A DNA stretch of 64,000 nt from contig JADJAB010000001.1 of assembly GCA_016704435.1 (NCBI GenBank), positions 496,001 through 560,000 on the forward strand, in the 5' to 3' direction. Of this stretch, positions 39,542 through 47,757 are shown piece after piece. Both the position numbers and the translations under genes were made by a program. Positions within the stretch are counted from its first letter, which is position 1, and each line of letters starts with the position of its first letter. This DNA comes from Rhodobacter sp. Its GTDB lineage: Bacteria > Pseudomonadota > Alphaproteobacteria > Rhodobacterales > Rhodobacteraceae. The notes under the pieces were generated by a model that saw only the letters and a list, made by a program, of their open reading frames with translations, made no database searches and had not been told where the DNA came from.

Positions 39542-41056
39542 TCAGTATGTCTTCCTGGTGTCTTCCAGGAAGAACCGGCCCAGCGGGTTCTGGCCGAAGT
39601 CTTCAACGCCCTTGCGGGTCACACTGATGAAAGGGCTGTAGTAAAGGTCGATCCAGTGCGCATCGGCCTTGGCCAGCTTCTGGATCTCGGCATACATCGC
39701 CTCGCGTTTCACCGGGTCCATCTCCAGCCGGGCTGCGGCGACCAGATCCTTGACGGTGTCGTTCTGGTAGCGGGTCATGTAGTTCAGGTTCACGTCATGG
39801 CCGACGACGAAAGTGGTCTTCTGGTCCGGGTCCAGGATGTCGTTGGTCCAGTAGTTGACGCCCATGTCGAAGTCGCCGTTCACCAGCATGTCCCAGGTCT
39901 GGCTGGGGTCCACCTTCTGCAGGTTCACCGGGATGCCGACATTGGCCAGCTGCTGCTGGATCAGGATGGCGATCTGTTCGCCCGTCTGGTCGCCGGCGTC
40001 GATCACATAGTTCAGCGAGATCGGGCCCACATTCGCCTCGGCCAACAGGGCCTTGGCCTTTTCCGGGTCGAACCCGCGCGCGCCGTTGTCGTCGCTGTGG
40101 TAAAGCGCGCCCTTGGGCACATAGGAGTTCGCCACCTCGCCCAGGTTGAAGGTCACCGCCTCGATGATCGCCTGCTTGTCGATGGCAAAGTCGATCGCCT
40201 CGCGCACCTTCACGTTGTCCAGCGGCGCGTGTTCGTGGTTCAGCAAAAGATGGTCCTCGCGGGTCGAGGCGTCGCTAACCACGGTCAGGTTCGGGTCCGT
40301 CTTCAACTCCGCCACGCGCGAGAACGGCACATAGATCGCCGCGTCCAGCTCTCCGGCCTGCACTGCCAGCATACGGGTGTTGTCATCGGGGACCGAGATC
40401 CACTCCACCCCATCCAGGCTAACTTTGTCGGCCTCCCAGTAGTTCGGGTTTCTGGTCAGGATCACCCGGTCGCCACGGCGCCATTCGACGACCATGAAGG
40501 CGCCCGAGCCTACCGGCATTTCGGCAAAGGCCGCTTCGCCCATCGCTTCCATCGCCGCCTTGGACACGATTGACGCGCCGGGCATTGCCAGCGTCGACAG
40601 AAAAGGTGCCGACGGACCAGACAGCGTGATCACCAGCGTCTTCGAATCTGGCGTCTGCATGTCGGCGATGATCTTGTAGCTGTCTGACCACAGCGACAGT
40701 TCGCTGTCGCGGATGCGGGTCAGTGAATAGGCGATGTCCTCGGAGGTGACGGCCGAGCCGTCCGAGAATTTGGCGTCGCGCAGCTTGAACGTATAGGTCA
40801 GGCCATCGGCCGACACTTCCCAGCTTTCCGCGATGCCGGGGACTAGCTCCTTGCCGGCCTTGTCCACTCGCACCAGCACGTCGAAGACGTTGGAGAACAC
40901 CCAGAAATCAACGTTCTGCGCGGTGGCGATGGGGTCGAATGTGGTGCCGTCCTCGCGCCGTCCGATGGTCAGGACGCCCTGCGCCTCGGCGTAGGATACC
41001 GCCGCCGTCGATAGCACAAGGCCCAGTATCGCGGCCTTTGTCCAGGTTCTGATCAT
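39542..41056 (-). CDS. Peptide-type ABC transporter solute-binding protein, second system
   Basis: 504 residues with signal peptide (AILGLVLSTAAVSYAEAQG). The family 5 pattern is clear: TFDPIATAQNVDFWVFSNVFDVLVR, ESWEVSADGLTYTFKLRDAKFSDGSAVTSEDIAYSLTR positions 77-115, and VREAIDFAIDKQAIIEA. Its ATG overlaps the ATPase stop (ATGA). It feeds substrate to the permeases at 42705-44509 and is followed by the D-aminopeptidase gene. Confidence 0.92.
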   Translation of the reverse strand: MIRTWTKAAILGLVLSTAAVSYAEAQGVLTIGRREDGTTFDPIATAQNVDFWVFSNVFDVLVRVDKAGKELVPGIAESWEVSADGLTYTFKLRDAKFSDGSAVTSEDIAYSLTRIRDSELSLWSDSYKIIADMQTPDSKTLVITLSGPSAPFLSTLAMPGASIVSKAAMEAMGEAAFAEMPVGSGAFMVVEWRRGDRVILTRNPNYWEADKVSLDGVEWISVPDDNTRMLAVQAGELDAAIYVPFSRVAELKTDPNLTVVSDASTREDHLLLNHEHAPLDNVKVREAIDFAIDKQAIIEAVTFNLGEVANSYVPKGALYHSDDNGARGFDPEKAKALLAEANVGPISLNYVIDAGDQTGEQIAILIQQQLANVGIPVNLQKVDPSQTWDMLVNGDFDMGVNYWTNDILDPDQKTTFVVGHDVNLNYMTRYQNDTVKDLVAAARLEMDPVKREAMYAEIQKLAKADAHWIDLYYSPFISVTRKGVEDFGQNPLGRFFLEDTRKTY

Positions 41057-42708
41057 GTTGCAAGCTCCTCAGTGTTGGGGGTTGGGGTGCCGCCGTTGAT
41101 GGGGCGGTCTGGGTCTATATCCGGGATCGCCGCGATCAGGGCGGCGGTGTAGGCGCGTTCAGGCCGGGCGAAGACGCGGGACGAGGGGCCGTCTTCGACC
41201 ACCTCGCCATGATGCATGACGACGACCCGCTCGCAAAGATTGCGCACGATGGCCAGGTCATGGGCGATGAAGATCAGCGTCAACCCGCTGGTCGCCGTCA
41301 ACTGGCGGAAAAGATCCACGATCTGGGCCTGAATAGTGACATCCAGCGCCGCCACGCATTCATCGGCAAGGATGACACGCGGGTTCACCGCCAGCGCCCG
41401 CGCGATGCCCGCCCGCTGGCATTGCCCGCCCGACAGGCTGCGCGGGCGGCGGCTGGCAAAGCTGCGGTCCAGCCCGACCATGTCCAGAAGCTCTCCGATG
41501 CGCGGCTGGATGCGGTCTTCGGGCGTCTCGCCTTGCGTGCGCAGCACCTCGGCCAGCGTCTCGCCCACCGTCATCCGCGGGTTGAGCGAGTTGAAAGGGT
41601 CCTGGAATACCATCGCCGCACCTGACCGCAGCCGGCGCAGCGTGGCTGTGCGGTCCGCGGCCAGATCACTGCCCTCGAACAGCACCTGCCCCGAGGTGAT
41701 CGGCGTCAACCCCAGCATCGCCCGCGCCAGCGTGCTTTTGCCCGAGCCGCTTTCGCCGACGATCCCCACCGTCTCGCCCGGCCAGATCCGCAAGGACACC
41801 TCCTTCACCGCCCGCAACGCGCGCCGCTTGCGCAGCAACCCGCCACCCAGCGGAAACCGCACCTCCAGACCCTTCAACTCGAACACCGGCTGATGGTCGC
41901 GATCCGGCGGCAGATGATCCCCCGCCGTTGCCACCGAAGGGTGCGAGGCGATAAGCGCCCGCGTATAGGGGTGCTGCGGGGCGGCCAGCAGCGCGCGCTT
42001 TTCGCCCTGCTCGACCACCCGGCCTTCGCGCATCACCGCGATGCGGTCACAGGTCTGTGCCACCACGCCCAGATCATGGGTGATCAGGATGATGGACAGC
42101 CCGCGCCGGTCGCGCAACTCCATCAGCAGCCGCAGGATCTGCGCCTGAATGGTCACGTCCAGCGCGGTCGTCGGCTCATCCGCGATCAGGATTTCCGGGT
42201 CGCAGGCCAGTGCCACGGCGATCATGGCGCGCTGCCGCATCCCGCCCGAGAACTGATGCGAGAAGCCGCCAAAGGCGCGGGCCGGGTCGGCAAAGCCCAC
42301 CTGCGCCAGAAGGGCGACCGCCTCGGTCTTCGCCGCCGCCGCCGTCATGCCCTTGTGGTGGATCAACCCCTCACTGATCTGCCCGCCGATCCGCATCACC
42401 GGGTCCAGATGGCTGGTCGGGTTTTGAAAGATCATCCCGATCCGCCGCCCCCGGACGCCCTGCATCTGCGACAGGTCCAGCGCCTGCCCGTCCAATGCGA
42501 CAGCCCCCGCCGTCACCTGCAGCTTTTTCGACGGCAACAACCCCATCACCGCCCGGCAGAGCAGGCTCTTGCCCGAGCCGCTTTCGCCAACCAGCCCTAG
42601 GATCTCGCCCCGCCGCAAGGTCAGCGAGATGTCCTCTAGCAGAGGCCGCACTTCGTCGTCCTCGCGAAAGACGACCGACAGCCCCTCGATCGCCAGCTGC
42701 GCGGTCAT
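41053..42708 (-). CDS. Peptide-type ABC transporter, fused double ATPase, second system
   Basis: 551 residues from ATG 42708, overlapping the permease stop by four bases. Domain 1: Walker A GESGSGKS, IFQNPTSHLDPVM, FSGGMRQRAMIAVAL, LIADEPTTALDV. Domain 2: GESGSGKS, LSGGQCQRAGIARAL, LADECVAALDV. Walker B of domain 2 has Cys for Pro (DECVAALD). It is intact, unlike the related fusion at 29941. It energises uptake by the two permeases upstream. Confidence 0.92.
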   Translation of the reverse strand: MTAQLAIEGLSVVFREDDEVRPLLEDISLTLRRGEILGLVGESGSGKSLLCRAVMGLLPSKKLQVTAGAVALDGQALDLSQMQGVRGRRIGMIFQNPTSHLDPVMRIGGQISEGLIHHKGMTAAAAKTEAVALLAQVGFADPARAFGGFSHQFSGGMRQRAMIAVALACDPEILIADEPTTALDVTIQAQILRLLMELRDRRGLSIILITHDLGVVAQTCDRIAVMREGRVVEQGEKRALLAAPQHPYTRALIASHPSVATAGDHLPPDRDHQPVFELKGLEVRFPLGGGLLRKRRALRAVKEVSLRIWPGETVGIVGESGSGKSTLARAMLGLTPITSGQVLFEGSDLAADRTATLRRLRSGAAMVFQDPFNSLNPRMTVGETLAEVLRTQGETPEDRIQPRIGELLDMVGLDRSFASRRPRSLSGGQCQRAGIARALAVNPRVILADECVAALDVTIQAQIVDLFRQLTATSGLTLIFIAHDLAIVRNLCERVVVMHHGEVVEDGPSSRVFARPERAYTAALIAAIPDIDPDRPINGGTPTPNTEELAT

Positions 42709-43553
42709 TCGCGCACCCCCATCAGGTCGGCCAGCGCATCGCCCGTCAGCGAAAAACCAAAGGCCAGCACCACGATGGCAAGGCCGGGAAACAGCGTGAT
42801 CCACCAAGCTTGGGTCATGAAGCCTTGCGCCTCGGCCACCATCACGCCCCATTCGGCGATCGGGGGCTGCACGCCCAGTCCCAGATAGCTGATCGCCGCG
42901 CCGTTCAGCAGCACCAGCACCGCATCCGACATCACGAAGACCAGCGACCCGGCAAGTGCATTGGGCAGCAGGTGGCGGAACATGATCCGCGCCCGCGAAA
43001 AGCCCAAACTCGCCGCCGCCACCGCGAAATCCTGCGTCTTCAGGACCAGGATCTGCGCCCTTATCAGCCGGGCGTAGCTGACCCAGCCGACCAGCGCCAT
43101 GGCGATGTAGAAACTGCTCAACCCCGGCCCCAGAATGGCAATGATCGCCAGCATCAGCACCAGAAACGGAAAGGCCAGCACGACGTCGATGACCCGCATG
43201 AAGACCGCATCGATCCAGCCGCCGAAGAACCCCGCCAGCGTGCCCACGACGGTGCCGATCAGGAACGGGAACACCACCCCGATCACCGCGATCTGCAGGT
43301 CGATCCGCGCGCCCCAGATCACCCGGCTCAGGACATCGCGGCCGAAATTGTCGGTCCCGAACGGATGCAGCAGCGACGGCGGCAAAAGCCGCGCCGCGCC
43401 GTCCTGAGCGATCGGGTCATAGGGCGCGGCCCATGGCGCCAGCAGCGCCAGGGCCACGAAGGCCGCAAGGATGCCAAGGCCCGCCACCAGCATCGGGCGA
43501 CGCCCGAAACGCGCGCTCCACCGCGGGGCGAAGGGGGCGAGGCGCGCGCTCAC
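42705..43553 (-). CDS. Peptide-type ABC transporter permease, DppC-like, second system
   Basis: 282 residues from a GTG start at 43553 that overlaps the DppB-like stop (GTGA). It shows the DppC hallmarks: LAPWAAPYDPIAQDG, GTDNFGRDVLSRVIWGARIDL and the loop AASLGFSRARIMFRHLLPNALAGS, with about six membrane helices. It is the partner of the next upstream permease. Confidence 0.91.
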   Translation of the reverse strand: MSARLAPFAPRWSARFGRRPMLVAGLGILAAFVALALLAPWAAPYDPIAQDGAARLLPPSLLHPFGTDNFGRDVLSRVIWGARIDLQIAVIGVVFPFLIGTVVGTLAGFFGGWIDAVFMRVIDVVLAFPFLVLMLAIIAILGPGLSSFYIAMALVGWVSYARLIRAQILVLKTQDFAVAAASLGFSRARIMFRHLLPNALAGSLVFVMSDAVLVLLNGAAISYLGLGVQPPIAEWGVMVAEAQGFMTQAWWITLFPGLAIVVLAFGFSLTGDALADLMGVRE

Positions 43554-44509
43554 ATCTCCACCCGCGGGTCCAGCGCCACGGTGATGATGTCGGCAGCAAA
43601 GTTGATCAGCACGGTCGCGCAGGCGAAGGCCAGCGCCACGCCCTGCACCACCATGTAGTCGCGGCTGAAGATGCCCCGCACCATCAGTTGCCCCAGGCCC
43701 GGAATGGCAAAGACGCTTTCCACCACCACCGTGCCACCGATCAGCCAGCCGATGTTGACCGCCAGCAGGTTCACCGTCGGCACCAGCGCATTCGGCACCA
43801 CATGGCGCCAGAACACCACGCCTTCGGGCATTCCCCGCGCCCGCGCGGCGGTTGCGATATCCGACCCAAGGCCCGCCACCATCCCGGCCCGCAAGGACCG
43901 CGTCAGCACTGCCGACAGCGACAGCGCGATGGTCAGCCCCGGCAGCACCAGATGCGTCAGCTTTTCCCCAAGGGTCTCGCCATAGCCCGAGACCGGCAGC
44001 CAATCCAGCTTGACCGAGAACAGGATGATCAGCATCGCCCCCAGCCAGAACGACGGAAACCCGATGCCGGCAGTCGAGACGACGCGCACTGCATGGTCGG
44101 CCAGCGTCCCCTGCCGCCGGGCCGAAATTGCCGCGAACGGCACGGCGATCAGCAGCGCCAGCACCACGCCGGTCGCGACCAGTGCCAGCGTCGGCTCGAT
44201 CCGCGTCGCGATCAGGCGCAGCACGTCGATCTTGTAGAGCGTGGATTTCCCCATCTCGCCCGCGCCGAGGTTCTTGAGAAAATACAGGTATTGGACCCAC
44301 ATCGGTTCATCCAGCCCATATTGCGCGCGAATGTTGGCGATGGCGGTGGGCGTCGCGCGCGTGCCCAGAAGGATGCGCGCCGGATCGCCCGGAATCAGCC
44401 GGACAAGGACAAAGGTGATGACGGAAATCCCGAACAGCACGGGCAGGAACTGCAGCGGCCGGAACAGGATGAAACGGTAGCGGTGCATGCGCTCAGCCCC
44501 CCGGCCCAA
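43550..44509 (-). CDS. Peptide-type ABC transporter permease, DppB-like, second system
   Basis: 319 residues. It has the DppB N-terminal helix VLFGISVITFVLVRLIPGDPARILLGTRATPTAI and the coupling loop ATAARARGMPEGVVFWRHVVPNALVPTVNLLAVNIGWLIGG. It is the first gene of the second transport operon, behind a 55-base gap and a leader hairpin at 44565-44610. Confidence 0.91.
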   Translation of the reverse strand: MGRGAERMHRYRFILFRPLQFLPVLFGISVITFVLVRLIPGDPARILLGTRATPTAIANIRAQYGLDEPMWVQYLYFLKNLGAGEMGKSTLYKIDVLRLIATRIEPTLALVATGVVLALLIAVPFAAISARRQGTLADHAVRVVSTAGIGFPSFWLGAMLIILFSVKLDWLPVSGYGETLGEKLTHLVLPGLTIALSLSAVLTRSLRAGMVAGLGSDIATAARARGMPEGVVFWRHVVPNALVPTVNLLAVNIGWLIGGTVVVESVFAIPGLGQLMVRGIFSRDYMVVQGVALAFACATVLINFAADIITVALDPRVEM

Positions 44510-44564
44510 GGCTTGGCCGGCCCGCCTTGATCCTGCCGTGAGTCACCGGTCCCCCAAAGCACAA

Positions 44565-44610
44565 AGGCCCCGTTGCCGGACTTGCGCGCAAGAACCGGTA
44601 TACGGGGCCT
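44565..44610 (-). terminator. Leader hairpin upstream of the second transport operon
   Basis: On the minus strand AGGCCCCGT pairs with ACGGGGCCT; inside it CCGG/CCGG and CTTGC/GCAAG extend a long stem. TTTGTGCTTT follows, a weak U tract. The stem begins within about 10 bases of the TATAGT-like element, so transcripts start at the hairpin. It resembles the amiC leader hairpin in its AGGCCC and GGGGC(C)TTT ends. Confidence 0.6.
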
Positions 44611-44618
44611 GATTGCCA

Positions 44619-44646
44619 ACTATAGGCGCTCAGGTAACAGTCAAGC
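44619..44646 (-). promoter_or_regulatory. Promoter-like motif of the second transport operon
   Basis: On the minus strand GCTTGACT and TATAGT are separated by exactly 14 bases, the same layout as at 37887-37914 ahead of amiC. Found by comparing the two leaders; function is inferred. Confidence 0.45.
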
Positions 44647-44780
44647 CAAGCATTGCGTCAAGACCGTTGTTTGCAACGACCCGCACAGGCGCATCGTTTC
44701 TCGGTCGAGACGCGTCGAATCTGGCTGACCGGGGAATGGCGGCTGCCAGCCTGCGCGCGGGCTCTGCCCCGGCCTCCGTT

Positions 44781-45181
44781 CATCTTTGCCAGATCATGCG
44801 TCGCGATGATGAGCGACAGACCCGGATTGCGCACCGGCCCGCGTAAGAGTCCCGGCAGTTGCGCCTGCAGGCGGACATCAAGGAACCCGGTCGGCGCATT
44901 CACGAGCGCCAGCCACGACATGCCGTCCCAATACCTCGCGCCCACGACCATCAACGGTTCATCCACATTGCGCCCCGGCTTGAGCCGTCGGTGGCCTGAA
45001 ACGTGTCGTCCTCGATACCCCGGCTGACCACGGTGGCAAAGGGCGGCGGGTGCGGTTTCGCAAACGGCAAGGGTTCCGGGGGGCGGCACCTGATGGTGGG
45101 GCACCGCGATCCACTTCAGAATCGCCCGGCGGATCAACCGCCGGTGTGTTCACCAAGATCGGCAAAGCCGTCTTCGGGCAT
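44781..45181 (-). pseudogene. Decayed phnJ-phnK remnant (C-P lyase genes)
   Basis: Starting at 45181, minus-strand codons read MPEDGFADLGEHT and, after a frame slip, IRRAILKWIAVPHHQVP, matching the PhnJ N-terminal pattern (YAYLDEQT...RMIRRAILKAIAVPGYQVP, from memory). Further along VVSRGIEDDTFQA resembles the PhnJ IDQGADDTTNA block, and EPLMVVGARYW resembles YPVMVNGRY. After a large internal deletion, APTGFLDVRLQAQLPGLLRG and PGLSLIIATHDL match the Walker B/H-loop half of the PhnK ATPase. Frameshifts, the deletion and missing catalytic segments make it non-functional. No other phn gene was found next to it. Confidence 0.6.
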
Positions 45182-46060
45182 GCAGACGCCCTGAAGCCAG
45201 GAGATCAGATTTCTTTCCCAGGGCACGTCCGACGGTTGGCTATCCGGCTGTTCGGCGCGGTATTGGTTGCGGCTGCAATCGGTTACGGCTGCGCAGGACC
45301 TACCTCAAATGGTGTTCACATCCTGATCGAACTCGATGGTCGAGAGGGGGCGTCGCATGATGACCCGCGAGAGAAACGGAGTGCAAAGGACGCTTCCGCC
45401 AGGCTTCCGCCGTTCGGCGTTCGGGAAAAGATGTGCGCTGTCGGTCTTAACCATGGGCATATCGGCCTTCTTCGGCTCCAGGCCGGGCCCTGCTCGACCC
45501 CAATCCTTCCTGCCGCAACCCGATTGAAGGTCGCGATCCGCTGCGCGGATTCGCCAGTGCGAACAGTGGAGTGCCGGTGAAGGAGGGCTCACAGACAGGG
45601 AAGACCCAGGACCGGATGCCCCCAGACACGAGACCCGGATGGTCAACCGCGCGTGTTGCAGGCTGGGTTCGGTTGCCACCCCGGCTTCGGCGCAAGAGCG
45701 GTTGGCGAAGCCAATCCTGGCAACCATGATCGCCGGAATCCCCGCCGATGCGGAAACCGATGGCCCGGACCAGGTCCGGCAAGGCGCGAAACAGCGCGAT
45801 CCGCGCGATGGGGCCTTGCGGCGGGCACGGGACGCGGTCGGCACCGGCCAGCCTGTGGTCCGGCCGGCGGCGAACAGCCATCGGCGACGGCCCGTCCTTG
45901 CCGGTCCGCAGGTCAAGGCTGGCGTTCACCCATGTTGCCCCTGCGACCGCAGGACCACAGGCATGCAAGAGCGCCTTGCGTCACACGACCTCTGGCCGCC
46001 GCCTGCAGGGCGCCCGGAAAAGACTCCATTCCGCGTTCGCATGTAGTGGTTGGAGGCCGC
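45182..46060. other. Non-coding or decayed region without recognisable genes
   Basis: About 880 bases lie between the phnJ relic and hutU. Open frames of 60-200 codons exist on both strands but overlap each other, have arginine/proline-rich shadow composition and match no family I recognise. It probably holds more decayed DNA from the lost C-P lyase locus plus the 3' end of the hut operon. No tRNA or mobile element seen. Confidence 0.55.
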
Positions 46061-47743
46061 TCAGGTTCCCAGGATCGTTGGCAGCCGCAGTCCCTTTTCA
46101 CGGGCACAAGCGACGGCGCTGTCATAGCCCGCATCAGCATGGCGCCAGACGCCCGATGCCGGGTCGTTCCACAGCACCCTCTCCAGTCTGCGTGCGGCTT
46201 CGGGCGAGCCGTCGGCCACGATCACCACGCCGGCATGCTGCGAAAACCCCATACCGACGCCGCCGCCATGGTGCAGCGAAACCCAGGTGGCACCGCTGGC
46301 CGTGTTGACCAAAGCGTTCAACAGCGGCCAGTCGGAGACGGCATCCGATCCGTCCTTCATCGCTTCGGTTTCGCGGTTGGGAGACGCGACCGAGCCTGAA
46401 TCCAGATGGTCGCGGCCAATCACGATGGGGGCTTTCAGTACTCCGCTGGCGACCATCTCGTTGAACATCAGGCCCGCGCGGTGGCGGTCGCCCAGCCCGA
46501 TCCAGCAGATGCGGGCGGGCAGGCCCTGAAACGCGATGCGGTCCTGCGCCATGTTCAGCCAGTTGTGCAGGTGCTTGTTTTCCGGGAACAGTTTCTTCAT
46601 CGCGGCGTCTGTCTTGTAGATATCCTCGGGGTCACCGGACAGGGCGACCCAGCGGAACGGGCCGATGCCCTTGCAGAACAGGGGGCGGATATAGGCGGGC
46701 ACAAAGCCGGGGAAGGCAAAGGCGTTCTCCAGCCCTTCCTCCTTCGCGACCTGGCGGATGTTGTTGCCGTAATCCAGCGTCGGGACACCGGCGTTCCAGA
46801 AATCGACCATCGCGGCGACATGGGTCTTCATGGATGCGCGGGCGGCTTTTTCCACGGCCTTCGGGTCGCTTTCCTGCTTCGCGCGCCATTCGGCGACACT
46901 CCAGCCCTGCGGCAGATAGCCGTGCAGGGGGTCATGCGCCGAGGTCTGGTCGGTGACGATATCGGGACGCGGACCCCCGGAATTCATCCGCTTGACCAGT
47001 TCGGGGAAGACATCGGCCGCATTTCCGAGAAGGCCGACCGATTTTGCCTCACCCTTCGCGGTCCAGTCCGCGATCAGGACCAGCGCCTCGTCCAGCGTTT
47101 TCGCCTTGGCATCGACATAGCGGGTGCGCAGGCGGAAATCGATCCGCGTCTCGTCGCATTCCACGGCCAGACAGCAAGCCCCCGCCATCACGGCGGCCAA
47201 AGGCTGCGCGCCGCCCATGCCGCCAAGGCCGCCGGTCAGGATCCACTTGCCCTTCAGGCTTCCGTCGTAATGCTGGCGGCCTGCTTCGGCAAAGGTCTCA
47301 TAGGTGCCCTGCACGATGCCCTGGGTGCCGATGTAGATCCATGATCCGGCGGTCATCTGGCCATACATCATCAGGCCCTTCTTATCGAGTTCGTTGAAGT
47401 GATCCCAGGTCGCCCAATGCGGCACCAGATTCGAGTTGGCGATCAAGACCCGCGGCGCGTCTTTGTGGGTGTGGACCACGGCGACGGGGCGGCCGGATTG
47501 CACCACCAGCGTCTCGTCATCTTCCAGATCCTTCAGCGTGGCGACAATGCGGTCGAAATCGCCCCAGCTGCGCGCCGCCCGGCCGATGCCGCCATAGACC
47601 ACCAGCTCATGCGGGTTTTCGGCCACGTCGGGGTGCAGATTGTTCATCAGCATCCGCATCGCCGCCTCGGTCTGCCAGCTTTTCGCGGTGATCTCGGTGC
47701 CGGTGGCGGGATAGATGTCGCGGGTATTCTTGCGGTCCAGCAT
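46061..47743 (-). CDS. hutU: Urocanate hydratase
   Basis: 560 residues, the normal length. Urocanase blocks: ANSNLVPHWATWDHFNELDKKGLMMYGQMTAGSW, the NAD-binding GGLGGMGGAQPLAAVMAG, and near the C-terminus SLHHGGGVGMGFSQHAGVVIVADG. It converts urocanate to imidazolone propionate with tightly bound NAD+, step 2 of histidine degradation. It lies downstream of hutH (14-base gap) in hutI-hutH-hutU order of transcription. Confidence 0.97.
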   Translation of the reverse strand: MLDRKNTRDIYPATGTEITAKSWQTEAAMRMLMNNLHPDVAENPHELVVYGGIGRAARSWGDFDRIVATLKDLEDDETLVVQSGRPVAVVHTHKDAPRVLIANSNLVPHWATWDHFNELDKKGLMMYGQMTAGSWIYIGTQGIVQGTYETFAEAGRQHYDGSLKGKWILTGGLGGMGGAQPLAAVMAGACCLAVECDETRIDFRLRTRYVDAKAKTLDEALVLIADWTAKGEAKSVGLLGNAADVFPELVKRMNSGGPRPDIVTDQTSAHDPLHGYLPQGWSVAEWRAKQESDPKAVEKAARASMKTHVAAMVDFWNAGVPTLDYGNNIRQVAKEEGLENAFAFPGFVPAYIRPLFCKGIGPFRWVALSGDPEDIYKTDAAMKKLFPENKHLHNWLNMAQDRIAFQGLPARICWIGLGDRHRAGLMFNEMVASGVLKAPIVIGRDHLDSGSVASPNRETEAMKDGSDAVSDWPLLNALVNTASGATWVSLHHGGGVGMGFSQHAGVVIVADGSPEAARRLERVLWNDPASGVWRHADAGYDSAVACAREKGLRLPTILGT

Positions 47744-47757
47744 GGCGGGCTCCTGCG

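Noticed and set aside
38186..40573. 795-codon plus-strand open frame
   Set aside because: It is antisense to the D-aminopeptidase and solute-binding protein genes, has His/Arg/Gly-rich shadow composition and no family motif.
45305..45916. 203-codon minus-strand open frame in the spacer before hutU
   Set aside because: No recognisable family, overlapping open frames on both strands and atypical composition; left as non-coding.
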